DNA from: JAFALK01 sp042701975
GTDB lineage: Bacteria; Pseudomonadota; Gammaproteobacteria; Burkholderiales; Burkholderiaceae_C
Reading direction: 5' to 3'
Assembly: GCA_042701975.1 (NCBI GenBank)
Contig: CP170561.1
Location: 1,302,001 to 1,366,000 of the forward strand
DNA length: 64,000 bases
Part shown: positions 8,247 to 17,379 of the stretch, piece by piece
How the letters are laid out: each line of letters opens with the position of its first letter
Numbering within the stretch: the stretch's first letter is position 1
The notes under the pieces: generated by a model
The model's database searches: none
Seen by the model: the letters and a program-made list of their open reading frames with translations, nothing else
What the model was told of the DNA's origin: nothing
Position numbers and translations under genes: made by a program

Positions 8247-8981
8247 TCAGCGCTCCAGATACCGGAAGCGCTCGAACAACCAGTGCCGCAAGCCCATCAC
8301 CAGCGTGTAGCCCTGCTTCTCGTCCTCGGGCAGCTTCTGCTCCAGCATGTGCTGGCGCGCAAAGTCCTCGGCCACGCGCTGCAGGCGGATCGCCAGCTCG
8401 CGCGCCATCGGCCGGCCGAGCTGGCCGTGCACCAGCATCAGCAGCTCGCCGTCGCCGTCGAAGCTGCCTGAGAAATAGTCCTGCACCACGTCCTCGCGGA
8501 AGAACTGCATCACGGGCCCCTGCGGATGCCAGCGAAAGGTCTTGGCCAGCAGCAGCTTGTAGCGGTTACCGAGCCGCAGCTCGATCACGCCGAGCCGATC
8601 CAGCTGCACGAGCGCCGCCGTGGTCTCGGCCTGCGTGATGCGATAGGCCGCGACGATCTGCTCGAAGCTCCACTGGCTCAGGCAGCAGATCGCCACCAGC
8701 AGCAGCTTGGGGTCGGCCACCACGGCGCGCTCCTGCTCGAGCGTGAGCTGGCCGCGCTCTTTCACCGGCTGGGCGAGCTTGGCGCTGAGTTCAGCGAAAT
8801 CGCAGTGCAGCACCCGGCAGATCTCGTCGATGCGCGACAGCGGCATCTCCCCGCCACTGGCGAACATGCGCTTGATGCTGGACTCCGAAAGATCCAGTTC
8901 GCGCGCCAGGTCGGCGTAGCTCAGGCCGGCGGTCTTGAGTTCTGCCTTGATGAGCTCGATCAGGGTCTGTGTGCTGGCCAT
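8247..8981 (-). CDS. XRE-family transcriptional regulator
   Basis: A 244-residue protein. Residues 8-62 form an XRE helix-turn-helix (LSYADLARELDLSESSIKRMF). The rest is a larger helical domain (residues 75-240) with a winged-helix-like stretch (QWSFEQIVAAYRITQAETTAALVQLDRLGVIEL). Such one-HTH-plus-long-C-terminus regulators are common in Burkholderiales and uncharacterised. The gene is convergent with the CAAX-protease gene, 10 bases apart, and divergent from the YiaA-like gene. Start chosen at MASTQ, ten residues after an upstream ATG, because it begins the family-like sequence. Confidence 0.85.
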   Translation of the reverse strand: MASTQTLIELIKAELKTAGLSYADLARELDLSESSIKRMFASGGEMPLSRIDEICRVLHCDFAELSAKLAQPVKERGQLTLEQERAVVADPKLLLVAICCLSQWSFEQIVAAYRITQAETTAALVQLDRLGVIELRLGNRYKLLLAKTFRWHPQGPVMQFFREDVVQDYFSGSFDGDGELLMLVHGQLGRPMARELAIRLQRVAEDFARQHMLEQKLPEDEKQGYTLVMGLRHWLFERFRYLER

Positions 8982-9103
8982 GGCCGCAACGGTATCGCAA
9001 AACGATACCAATGAGGCTAAAAATCGCTACGAGGCATCGGCAAACGAGACGACGCGGGGCGGCGTGGACATCATCGCGCCACCTCAACAGCGGAGCCTGC
9101 TCC

Positions 9104-9535
9104 ATGGACCTTCCTGAGAACCTTCCCGCGATGCGTCGTGACACGACCGCCTGGCGCGCCCAGGTCTGGATCTCCTTCGGCATCTCGGTGGCCGCCTGCG
9201 GCATCGGCCTGGCCTGGCTGCCCGGCAGCGACATCGACCGCGCCTTCATGATCATGGCCTACGTCTTTTGCATGTCCACCGCCTTCGCGCTGGCCAAGTT
9301 CATCCGCGACGTGCAGGCCGGCTCCAGCGACACGCCGCTGTGGCGCCTCGTCGTGTGGGGCGGCTTCGCGCTGGCCATGGGCATGACGGGCTGGGGCCTG
9401 GCGCGCATGGAGATCCAGCCGGTGTGGAAGTCGTATCTCGGCCTGGGCTGGCTCTACCTGATCTCCAACGTGTTCACGCTGGCCAAGATGCTGCGGGATG
9501 CGCACGAGGCCGATCGCTTTGACGCCAGTCGCTGA
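9104..9535 (+). CDS. YiaA/YiaB family inner membrane protein
   Basis: A 143-residue protein with four predicted membrane helices in two pairs (VWISFGISVAACGIGLAWL, AFMIMAYVFCMSTAFALAKF, LVVWGGFALAMGMTGWGLA, YLGLGWLYLISNVFTLAKM). Two copies of the short two-helix YiaAB unit, each ending FALAKFIRD/FTLAKMLRD, are visible, suggesting internal duplication. Function unknown. A GGAG lies 7-8 bases before the ATG. It heads a tightly spaced rightward gene run. Confidence 0.85.
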   Translation: MDLPENLPAMRRDTTAWRAQVWISFGISVAACGIGLAWLPGSDIDRAFMIMAYVFCMSTAFALAKFIRDVQAGSSDTPLWRLVVWGGFALAMGMTGWGLARMEIQPVWKSYLGLGWLYLISNVFTLAKMLRDAHEADRFDASR

Positions 9536-9549
9536 AGACGGAGGACACC

Positions 9550-9957
9550 ATGAAGAACGCTCGTCTTGCGCTTGTGTCCGCCCTGGTCCTGGCGCTGCCC
9601 CTCGCCTCGAACGCCGAGCCTCAAAGCGACGCGTCCACTGATCTCTCCGCGCTCTCTGCCGTGCCCGTCGCGGTTTCCGTGGCCGCGCCGTTCGCCATCG
9701 CCTCGGGCGCGGCGGTGCTGACCGTCGTCTCCGTCACTGCCGTGGCCGGCGGCACGGTCTGGGTGCTGGAGCGCGCTTCCGACGGCGCCCGCATGAGCGT
9801 GCAGTTCACCGGTAACGTCGTCGTCGCCTCGGGCACGGTCTGCGCGCTGACCGTCATCGCCAGCGGCACCGTCATCTCCGCCGCCGGCCGCGCCGTGGCC
9901 TTCATTCCGAACGAGGTGGGCAAGAGTCTGCTTTACAACGAGCGGGTGACGCGATGA
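9550..9957 (+). CDS. Hypothetical exported/membrane protein upstream of DUF2145 gene
   Basis: A 135-residue protein with a signal peptide (NARLALVSALVLALPLASNA) and two long small-residue hydrophobic stretches (residues about 36-66 and 83-112) rich in Ala, Val, Ser and Gly. GGAGG lies just before the ATG. Its last codons overlap the DUF2145 gene by four bases (ATGA), so it belongs to that operon. No family function can be assigned; the composition suggests a periplasmic protein or one loosely inserted in the inner membrane. Confidence 0.7.
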   Translation: MKNARLALVSALVLALPLASNAEPQSDASTDLSALSAVPVAVSVAAPFAIASGAAVLTVVSVTAVAGGTVWVLERASDGARMSVQFTGNVVVASGTVCALTVIASGTVISAAGRAVAFIPNEVGKSLLYNERVTR

Positions 9958-10736
9958 GGCGGCTCCTCGCGCTCCTGCTGCTGGCGCTGCATCTCGCCGC
10001 CAACGCAGGTCAGACCTGCGTTGAAGAGCCGGCCACCATCGCCGACATCGAACGCGGCATGGCGATGGCGCAGGCCACCGCAGCGCGTCTCGATGCCAGC
10101 GGCGCGGACGTCGTGCTGCTCGCCCGCGCCGGCCAGAACCTGCAGAACTACGGTCTGCGCTGGTCGCACATGGGCTTTGCCTACCGATCGGCCGAAGGGC
10201 CGTGGCGCGTGCTGCACAAGCTCAACCCCTGCGGCACGGATCGCGGCTTCATCTATCGCCAGGGCCTGGGCGAATTCTTCATGGACAAGCCCTGGCGCTA
10301 TGAGGCCGCGTACATCGTGCTCAAGCCCGAGATCCAGCAGGCGCTGCTGCCGCTGCTGCGCAGCAACGGCCGCGTGCTCTCCATGGACGAACCGCACTAC
10401 AGCATGGTGGCTTACGCCTGGGCCCAGCGCTTCCAGCAAAGCAACCAGTGGGTCGTTGAGACGCTCGCCATGGGCGCCAGCAACGAAGTCTGGAGCCGCG
10501 CCACGGCGCAGGACTGGCTGCGCGGCCACGGCTACCAGCCGCAGGTGCTCTACATCTCCGCGCTGACCCGCCTTGGCGCCGAGACCACGCGCGCCAACGT
10601 GAGCTTCAACGATCACCCGAGCGGCGAACGCTTTGCCGGCCGCATCGCCACCACCACAGTCGATTCGGTGTTCCGATGGATGCCACGCGCGGGCCTGTCA
10701 GGGCCTGTAGAAATCATTGCGTCGTCGAAGCCATGA
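9954..10736 (+). CDS. DUF2145 family exported protein
   Basis: A 260-residue protein with a cleavable signal peptide (residues 1-18, LLALLLLALHLAANAG). The body matches the DUF2145 family: LLARAGQNLQNYGLRWSHMGF, GPWRVLHKLNPCG, GLGEFFMDKPWRYEAAYI, NDHPSGERF. The early RAGQ-NL, a central Asn-Pro-Cys and late HPSGERF motifs resemble a papain/NlpC-like periplasmic fold, but this is a guess. Overlaps both neighbours by ATGA, so translation is coupled with the small membrane protein upstream and the amidohydrolase downstream. Confidence 0.85.
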   Translation: MRRLLALLLLALHLAANAGQTCVEEPATIADIERGMAMAQATAARLDASGADVVLLARAGQNLQNYGLRWSHMGFAYRSAEGPWRVLHKLNPCGTDRGFIYRQGLGEFFMDKPWRYEAAYIVLKPEIQQALLPLLRSNGRVLSMDEPHYSMVAYAWAQRFQQSNQWVVETLAMGASNEVWSRATAQDWLRGHGYQPQVLYISALTRLGAETTRANVSFNDHPSGERFAGRIATTTVDSVFRWMPRAGLSGPVEIIASSKP

Positions 10737-11950
10737 AGCGCCGTCAATTCCTTTGTTGCGGCGCTGCTGCCGTGGGCTTCCTAACCTCGTTGATCGGCGA
10801 AGCACGCGAAGAGGCCCAGCCCTGCACCGGGCTGCTGCCACCCGCGCTGCGTGATCACGCGCTCATGCGACAGGCCTGGCAGGGCCTGGACCCTGCACAG
10901 CTGTGGGACGTGCACTGCCACCTGCTCGGCACCGGCGACAGCGGCTCGGGTTGCCGCATCCATGCGTCAATGAACCAGTGGTGGCATCCGCTGGAGTCGT
11001 TGCGCAAGCGCTTCATCCTTGGCGCTGCCGACGTGCCGAGCGACGCGCCCAGCGTGGATCGCGCCTTCGTCTCGCGTCTGACGCGGCTCACGCACGACTT
11101 TCCGCCCGGCGCCAAGTGGATGCTCTTCGCCTTCGACGAGGCCATCGACGCCGCTGGCCAGCCACGCCCTGAGTGGACGACCTTCAGCGTGCCCAATGCC
11201 TATGCAGCCGCGACGGCTGCCGCTTTGCCATCGCGTTATGCCTGGGTGGCCTCGATCCATCCTTACCGGCCTGACGCGATGCAGCGCCTCGACGCGGCAT
11301 TGAAGCAGGGCGCCGTGGCCATGAAGTGGCTGCCTTCGAGCATGAACATCGACCTGCGCGATCCGCGCTGCAGGCCGCTGTTCGATCGCATGGCCGCTGC
11401 GAAGATGCCGCTGATCGTGCATTGCGGCGAGGAGAAGGCCGTGCCCGGCGCCGGCCGCGACGAGCTCGGCAACCCGCTGCTGGTGCGCGCGCCGCTGCAG
11501 CATGGCGTGCGCGTGATCGTCGCCCATTGCGCATCGCTGGGCCATGCGCTGGATCTCGATGCCAGACGCCCGGGCCGCGCCCAGGCCTTCGACCTCTTCG
11601 CACGCTTGATGGACGAAAAGCAATGGCAGGGCCTGCTGCTCGGCGACGTGTCGGCGCTGTTCCAGGCCAACCGCGAGCCCGAGGTGTGGCGCACCGTGCT
11701 TTCGCGCACCGACTGGCACGAACGCCTCATGCACGGCTCGGATTACCCGCTGCCGGGCGTCAAGCCCCTGTATCGTCTGGGCGGACTCGTGCGGGCAAAC
11801 CTGCTGCAAGCCAGTCATGCCGACATGCTAGAAACCGTGCGGGACCACAACCCGTTGATGTTTGACTTCCTGCTCAAGCGTTTCGTCAGCTGGCAGGGCC
11901 GATCCTTCGAGCCAGCCGTCTTCGCCACTCGCCGCCACTTCCGCACATGA
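10733..11950 (+). CDS. Exported metal-dependent amidohydrolase
   Basis: A 405-residue amidohydrolase_2-type TIM barrel with a twin-Arg-like leader (KRRQFLCCGAAAVGFLTSL). Metal ligands are visible: LWDVHCH (HxH), MPLIVHCGEE, VIVAHCASLGH and the late Asp in MHGSDYP. Substrate unknown; relatives hydrolyse or decarboxylate small ring or amide compounds. The ATG overlaps the DUF2145 stop and its own stop overlaps the next gene's ATG, placing it in the middle of an overlapping four-gene chain. Confidence 0.85.
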   Translation: MKRRQFLCCGAAAVGFLTSLIGEAREEAQPCTGLLPPALRDHALMRQAWQGLDPAQLWDVHCHLLGTGDSGSGCRIHASMNQWWHPLESLRKRFILGAADVPSDAPSVDRAFVSRLTRLTHDFPPGAKWMLFAFDEAIDAAGQPRPEWTTFSVPNAYAAATAAALPSRYAWVASIHPYRPDAMQRLDAALKQGAVAMKWLPSSMNIDLRDPRCRPLFDRMAAAKMPLIVHCGEEKAVPGAGRDELGNPLLVRAPLQHGVRVIVAHCASLGHALDLDARRPGRAQAFDLFARLMDEKQWQGLLLGDVSALFQANREPEVWRTVLSRTDWHERLMHGSDYPLPGVKPLYRLGGLVRANLLQASHADMLETVRDHNPLMFDFLLKRFVSWQGRSFEPAVFATRRHFRT

Positions 11951-13837
11951 GCCATCCTGAACACAGCACCCAGTTCGCCCTCCTGAAGCAGCGCCGCTTC
12001 GCGCCCTTCTTCTGGACGCAGTTCCTCGGCGCGGGCAATGACAACCTGTTCAAGTTCGCCTTCACCGTGATGGTGACCTACCAGCTGCAGTTGCAGTGGC
12101 TCAAGCCCGAGCAAGCCGGGCTGGTGATCGGCGCGCTGTTCATCCTGCCCTTCGTGCTGTTCTCGGCCACCAGCGGGCAGCTGGCGGACAAGCACGACAA
12201 GGCGCGGGTGATGCAGCTCGTGAAGTCGCTCGAGATCCTCATCATGGCCGTGGCGGCCTGGGGCTTCATGACGGCCAACGTGCCGGCGCTGCTGGCCTGC
12301 GTGTTCGGCATGGGCCTGCACTCCACGCTGTTCGGGCCGGTCAAGTACGCCTACCTGCCAGCGCATCTGCAGGAGCAGGAGCTGACCGGCGGCAACGGCA
12401 TGGTGGAGATGGGCACCTTTGTCTCCATCCTGCTCGGCAACTTGGCCGGCGGCCTGCTGATCGCCGTGCCGGGCGACGGCCCGCGCTACGCTGCCATCGG
12501 CTGCCTGGGCGCGGCCGTGCTGGGGCGCATCGTGGCGCAGTTCATCCCGAACACGCCAGCCAGCGATCCGGGTCTGAAGATCAACTGGAACCCGGTCACC
12601 GAGACCTGGGCCAACCTCAAGCTCGCGCATCGCTACCTCGCCGTGTTCCGCTCGCTGCTGGGCATTTCGTGGATGTGGTTCTTCGGCGCGGTCTTTCTCG
12701 CCAACTTCCCCCGCCTTTGCCAAGCAGGTGCTGTCGGGCGATGAGCATGTGGCCTCGCTGCTGCTGGTCGTTTTCTCGCTGGGCATCGGTCTGGGCTCAC
12801 TGATGTGCGAGAAGCTCTCGCGCGGCCAGGTGGAGATCGGCCTGGTGCCCATGGGCGCCATCGGCATGAGCGTCTTCGCCATCGATCTGTACTTCGCCTC
12901 GCGCGGCTTCGTGCCGGGCGCGGCGCAAGGCGTGGAGGTCTTCATGGCCGATCATGCCCACTGGCGCGTGCTGGCCGATCTCTTCCTGCTGGCGCTGTTC
13001 GCGGGCCTGTACAGCGTGCCGATGTATGCGCTGATCCAGCTGCGCGCACCGGCCACGCACCGGGCGCGCATCATCGCGGCGAACAACATCCTCAACGCGA
13101 TCTTCATGATCGCCAGCTCGCTGATGGCCGGCGCGCTGCTGGCGGCGCACTTCACGATTCCCGAGATCTTCCTGGTGGTGGGCTTGCTCAACGTGCTGGT
13201 GGCCGGCTATGTGTTCCTGATCGTGCCCGAGTACCTGCTGCGCTTCGTGGCCTTCTTGCTGACGCGTGTCGTCTACCGCTTCCGGGCCAGCGGCACCGAG
13301 CACATCCCCACGCAAGGCGCGGCGGTGCTGGTGTGCAACCACGTGAGCTTCATCGATCCGGTGCTGATGATGGCGGCCTCGCCGCGGCCGATCCGCTTCC
13401 TGATGGATCACCAGATCTTCAAGTCTCCGCTGCTCGGCTGGTTGTTCCGCCTGGTCAAGGCGATTCCGATCGCGCCGCAATCGGTCGACCCAGCCACCTA
13501 CGAGGCCGCCTTCGCGCAGGCCCGCGCGGTGCTGGACGACGGCGAGCTGCTCTGCATCTTCCCCGAGGGCGGCATCACCCGCGACGGCACGCTCCAGCCC
13601 TTCAAGGGCGGCGTGATGAAGCTGCTGGAAGGCCGCGACGTTCCCGTCGTGCCGCTGGCCCTGCACAACCTCTGGGGCTCGTACTTCTCGCGCGTGGAAG
13701 GCGTGGCGATGGCCAAGCCCTTCCGCCGCGGCCTGCGCAGCGAAGTGGGACTGGTGGCGGGCGAGGCGCAGGCCTCAGGCCAGGTCAGCCCCGAAGGCCT
13801 GCAGGCCAGCGTGCAGCGATTACTTGCTGCCTCTTGA
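11947..13837 (+). pseudogene. LplT-like MFS transporter fused to PlsC acyltransferase, frameshifted
   Basis: Two frames together encode one protein of about 629 residues. The first (11947-12744) is an MFS half with the LplT-like GAGNDNLFKF and GPVKYAYLP motifs; the second (to 13837) completes the membrane part and ends with a PlsC domain (NHVSFID = HxxxxD, FPEGGITRDG). The frame breaks at five Cs, 12708-12712: removing one C restores ...NFPAFAKQVLSGDEH. LplT imports lysophospholipid and the acyltransferase re-acylates it, so the fusion would repair membrane lipid. This may be a real mutation, a phase-variable C tract, or a sequence error; the absence of any other damage favours recent change or error. 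Confidence 0.85.
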
Positions 13838-14323
13838 GGAGCGGCGAAAAATCCGCCGCATCCGCAGCTTGATGGTCCGCGCCGTGCGCCAGGCGGCGCT
13901 CTCTCGCACCCAGGCGAGCAGCGCTTCCTTGTAGCGCGTCCAGCGCGCGTAGAGCGGCACGAACCACGGCAGGCGCATCAGGGCCGGATGGATCAGCTGA
14001 AAGATCCGCGCCACCAGCGCCGTGCCCACCACCTTGGCGATCAGGATCACCGAGATGCCATACACCGTGCGGCCCTTGCCGATCATGTACAGCGCCAGCA
14101 GCTTGACCGGCAGCAACAGCAGCGCCGGCGCCACCAGCATCACGAGTGCGCCGTACGGCGGCAGGTTGGCGATCCAGCGCTCGATGGCGCGCAGCACCGG
14201 CAGCCGGCCGACGTAGCCCATGATGCGGGCGAACCAGGCCCAGCCCCATTCCTCGAAGAGGATGACGATGGCGAGGATGAAGCGCAGCAGCCCGCGCAGC
14301 GCGCGCCAGATGAAGTTCAGCAT
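13820..14323 (-). CDS. Conserved hypothetical inner membrane protein
   Basis: A 167-residue protein with three hydrophobic segments (LLRFILAIVILFEEWGWAWF, YGALVMLVAPALLLLPVKLL, ISVILIAKVVGTALVARIF) and a strongly basic C-terminal tail (RTIKLRMRRIFRRSSRG). A GTG five codons upstream is an alternative start; no clear ribosome-binding site decides between them. It is convergent with and overlaps the last 18 bases of the MFS-PlsC gene. Function unknown. Confidence 0.75.
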   Translation of the reverse strand: MLNFIWRALRGLLRFILAIVILFEEWGWAWFARIMGYVGRLPVLRAIERWIANLPPYGALVMLVAPALLLLPVKLLALYMIGKGRTVYGISVILIAKVVGTALVARIFQLIHPALMRLPWFVPLYARWTRYKEALLAWVRESAAWRTARTIKLRMRRIFRRSSRGSK

Positions 14324-14345
14324 GGGGCGAGTATCCACGCCCCAT

Positions 14346-14381
14346 GAAAAAAGCCCGCGTGCAAGGGCTGCGCGGGCTTTT
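14346..14381 (-). terminator. Rho-independent terminator of the PEP-CTERM gene
   Basis: AAAAGCCCGCG pairs with CGCGGGCTTTT around an 11-base loop. It lies just after the PEP-CTERM gene's stop on the minus strand, with runs of A/T on both sides, so it could act in both directions. Confidence 0.8.
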
Positions 14382-14420
14382 CGTGCGCAGCAGGAGCTGC
14401 GCGGGATCCTGTGCGATCGA

Positions 14421-15221
14421 TCAGCGTGCAGCGCGGCGGCGGCTCGTTGCCACCAGGCCCAGCAGGGCGATGCCGGCCAGGGCGATGCCGCTGGGTTCCG
14501 GCACGGTGCTGATGTTCAGGTTGTCGACCAGCACCACATCGTTGCTGTCCAGGTTGGCGTTGCGGAAACCGATGGTGCTGAACGAGCTGATCGACGAAGC
14601 GCCGGTGAAGACGGCATCAGCGCCGCTGAAGTTCTTCATCTCGTCGGCGGTCGGGTCCACCCACAGCGAGAAGCTGTTGTAGACCGACGAGTTGCCGGTC
14701 TTTTCCAGCAGCGCGTACAGGTGGTAGGTCGTGCCGACCGTCATGGCCGTGGAGAACGAGCCGCTCGTGCCCTTGGTGCGCACGAACAGGTCGGCGCCGT
14801 TGCAGCCGGCTGCGCCGTCGCAGTTGCCCTTGACGCCGATGTTGGGGCCGGTCGAATCACCGAACCACAGCGCCAGGAAGTCGTTGCCGTCGATCTGGCC
14901 GGCGTCGAACTGCAGGTTGAAGTCGATGAGGACATGGCTGGCGCTGATCGTGCTGCCCAGCACACGAGTGGCGGCGCTGGCGTTGTCGGCACCGCTGAAG
15001 GCCAGCGCGTCACCGGTGATGGCGCCATCGGCTGCGAGGGCGTTCACGACCTTGACGTTGTTCGAGCCCGTCCAGCCCGAAGCCCAGCCGCTGCCGGTGT
15101 TCTGGCCGGCGAGGCTGCCCAGCGTGGCGCTGTTCAGGTTGTCGGAAGCGACGGGAGTGGCTTGTGCTGCGCAGGCAGCGAGGAACAGGGCGGCCGCCGC
15201 CCAGGTGCGAATGGTTTGCAT
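14421..15221 (-). CDS. PEP-CTERM sorting domain-containing protein
   Basis: A 266-residue exported protein. Residues 1-22 are a signal peptide (TWAAAALFLAACAAQA). The ectodomain is Asp/Asn/Ser/Gly-rich and resembles a concanavalin-like beta-sandwich (DFLALWFGDSTGPNIGV, YHLYALLEKTG). The C-terminus has VPEPSGIALAGIALLGLVAT followed by an Arg-rich tail, the PEP-CTERM signal cut by exosortase. Two Cys flank GAAG near the middle and may form a disulfide. The start at 15221 is an ATG; a TTG at 15233 is possible. It stands alone with its own terminator. Confidence 0.9.
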   Translation of the reverse strand: MQTIRTWAAAALFLAACAAQATPVASDNLNSATLGSLAGQNTGSGWASGWTGSNNVKVVNALAADGAITGDALAFSGADNASAATRVLGSTISASHVLIDFNLQFDAGQIDGNDFLALWFGDSTGPNIGVKGNCDGAAGCNGADLFVRTKGTSGSFSTAMTVGTTYHLYALLEKTGNSSVYNSFSLWVDPTADEMKNFSGADAVFTGASSISSFSTIGFRNANLDSNDVVLVDNLNISTVPEPSGIALAGIALLGLVATSRRRAAR

Positions 15222-15355
15222 CGGTGTTTCCAACCTCTGTTGTTCTGGTCTGAGGTTGGCTGAACGCCGATCCCTCCCCTGACGTCAATTGTCAGCGGAG
15301 TCGTGCGCAGTGGAGCGTCGCGCCCCACCGCGTTCAGGGGGCGCTGTTGCGGCGT

Positions 15356-16483
15356 TCAGACCCCGCGAGCGCGGTCCTCGGCGAAGCGCTTCATGAAGGC
15401 CGCGAACTCGCCGGCATCGAGTGCCTCGCGCACTTCCTTCATCAGGTTCAGGTAGTAGTGCAGGTTGTGAATGCTGGTCAGCATCGGGCCCAGCATCTCG
15501 CCGCAACGGTCGAGGTGGTGCAGGTAGGCGCGGCTGAAGTTCTGGCAGCAGTAGCAGCTGCAGGTCGGGTCCACCGGCCGCTCGTCGCTCTTGTTGCGGG
15601 CGTTGCGCAGGCGCACGTCGCCAAAGCGCGTGAACAGGTGGCCGTTGCGCGCATTGCGCGTTGGCATCACGCAGTCGAACATGTCGATGCCCTGGCGCAC
15701 GCCTTCCACCAGGTCTTCCGGCGTGCCCACGCCCATCAGGTAGCGCGGCTTGTTGGCAGGCAGCTGGTGGCCGATGTGGTCCAGCACGCGCAGCATGTCT
15801 TCCTTGGGCTCACCCACCGACAGGCCGCCGATGGCATAGCCGGGCAGGTCCAGCGCGGCCAGGCCATTCAGCGAGTGGTCGCGCAGCTTCTCGAACATGC
15901 CGCCCTGCACGATGCCGAACAGCGCGTTCGGGTTCTCCAGCCGCGCGAACTCGTCCTGGCAGCGCTTGGCCCAGCGCAGGCTCATCTCCATGGACTTGCG
16001 GGCCTCGATCTCGGTCGTGATGTGGCCCTTGGTCTCGTACGGCGTGCATTCGTCGAACTGCATGACGATGTCGCTGTTGAGGATGGTCTGGATCTGCATG
16101 GAGATCTCAGGCGTGAGGAAGAGCTTGTCGCCGTTCACCGGCGACGCGAACTTGACGCCTTCCTCGCTGATCTTGCGCATGTCGCCGAGCGACCAGACCT
16201 GGAAGCCGCCGCTGTCCGTCAGGATGGGTTTGTTCCAGCTCTCGAACTTATGCAGCCCGCCGAACTGCTTCATGATGTCCAGCCCCGGGCGCATCCACAG
16301 GTGGAAGGTGTTGCCCAGGATGATCTGGGCGCCCATCTCTTCCAGCGAGCGCGGCATCACGCCCTTGACCGTGCCGTAGGTGCCCACGGGCATGAAGATG
16401 GGTGTTTCCACAACGCCATGGTTCAGCGTCATGCGCGCGCGACGGGCGCGGCCTTCGGTCTTGAGAAGTTCAAACTGGAGCAT
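15356..16483 (-). CDS. tgt: tRNA-guanine transglycosylase (queuine tRNA-ribosyltransferase)
   Basis: A 375-residue full-length Tgt. It exchanges guanine-34 of GUN-anticodon tRNAs for preQ1 in queuosine synthesis. Visible landmarks: ILTDSGGFQVWSL with the catalytic-base Asp, MQFDECTPYET, FGIVQGGMF, YAIGGLSVGEP, MFDCVMPTRNARNG with the nucleophile Asp, and the zinc site CSCYCCQNFSRAYLHHL. The gene partner queA lies 4 kb away on the same strand rather than adjacent. Confidence 0.97.
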   Translation of the reverse strand: MLQFELLKTEGRARRARMTLNHGVVETPIFMPVGTYGTVKGVMPRSLEEMGAQIILGNTFHLWMRPGLDIMKQFGGLHKFESWNKPILTDSGGFQVWSLGDMRKISEEGVKFASPVNGDKLFLTPEISMQIQTILNSDIVMQFDECTPYETKGHITTEIEARKSMEMSLRWAKRCQDEFARLENPNALFGIVQGGMFEKLRDHSLNGLAALDLPGYAIGGLSVGEPKEDMLRVLDHIGHQLPANKPRYLMGVGTPEDLVEGVRQGIDMFDCVMPTRNARNGHLFTRFGDVRLRNARNKSDERPVDPTCSCYCCQNFSRAYLHHLDRCGEMLGPMLTSIHNLHYYLNLMKEVREALDAGEFAAFMKRFAEDRARGV

Positions 16484-16542
16484 GGCTGAATTGTCGCAGG
16501 CCGCGCCACAGCGCTAGACTGGCCTGCAAAGACGGGGGGGCT

Positions 16543-17376
16543 ATGCCCGGAACCAGAAGAAGACGCTGGATCGCCTCCAGCCTGTTGACGACGCTGCTGC
16601 TGATGTTGCCGCTGAAGCCTTCAGTGGCCTGGGCCGCACCCGATGAGCCCGCTTGCGGCACGCTGCGCGTCGGCCTGCGCGACTACCCCCGCCTGTACTG
16701 GCGCGATGCCCAGGGCGTCTACCAGGGCCTGGACCGCGACCTCTTCGAGGCGCTTGCCCAGCGCACGGGCTGTCAGATGGAGATTTTCGTGGAGTCGCAG
16801 CCGCGGCTGTGGCAGGGCCTGCGCAACGGCCGGCTGGACCTGAGCAGCTGGGTGCTGCCCAGCGACGACCGGGCCAAGGTCGTGAACCTCATCCCGATGC
16901 TCCAGGTGCGCCCGATGGCCATCACCTGGCGTGACTCGCCCGTGCAGACCGAGGCTGACTTTCTCGCCGATGCCCAGCTCAGCGCCGTGCGCATCCGCCA
17001 GTCTCTCTACGGTCCCGGCTACGACGCGCTGTTCGAACAGCTGCGCAGCCGCGGCCGGCTCAGCGAGGCCGCGGATTTCGACAGCGCGCTGCGCATCTTC
17101 ACCGCACGCCGCATGGGCCTGATCGTGGCCTACCCGTGGAGCGTGTTCGGCCAGAGCGAGCAATGGATGGCCCAGGTGCGCTTCTCCGACTGGCATCCCG
17201 ACGCCAGCACCGTCACCTCCGGCCTGGCCATCTCGCGCAGTACGGTCGCGCCGCGCCAGGCCAAGCTGCTGGAGGATGCGGTGCGCGCCATGCAGCGGGA
17301 CGGCACGCTGGCGCGCATGGTCGCCAAGCATCTGCCGATGGACCTGGTCAAGCTGGCGCCGCAGTCGGGCAATTGA
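16543..17376 (+). CDS. Periplasmic solute-binding protein, family 3-like
   Basis: A 277-residue protein with a signal peptide (residues 9-31, SSLLTTLLLMLPLKPSVAWA). The body matches SBP_bac_3 proteins: TLRVGLRDYPRLYWRDAQGVYQGLDRDLFEALAQR, then NGRLDLSSWVLP, and a C-terminal AVRAMQRDGTLARMVAKH. Many such orphan proteins in Burkholderiales are not tied to an ABC transporter and act as sensors or have no known role; no permease gene is near. A G-rich ribosome-binding site precedes the ATG. Confidence 0.8.
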   Translation: MPGTRRRRWIASSLLTTLLLMLPLKPSVAWAAPDEPACGTLRVGLRDYPRLYWRDAQGVYQGLDRDLFEALAQRTGCQMEIFVESQPRLWQGLRNGRLDLSSWVLPSDDRAKVVNLIPMLQVRPMAITWRDSPVQTEADFLADAQLSAVRIRQSLYGPGYDALFEQLRSRGRLSEAADFDSALRIFTARRMGLIVAYPWSVFGQSEQWMAQVRFSDWHPDASTVTSGLAISRSTVAPRQAKLLEDAVRAMQRDGTLARMVAKHLPMDLVKLAPQSGN

Positions 17377-17379
17377 TCG

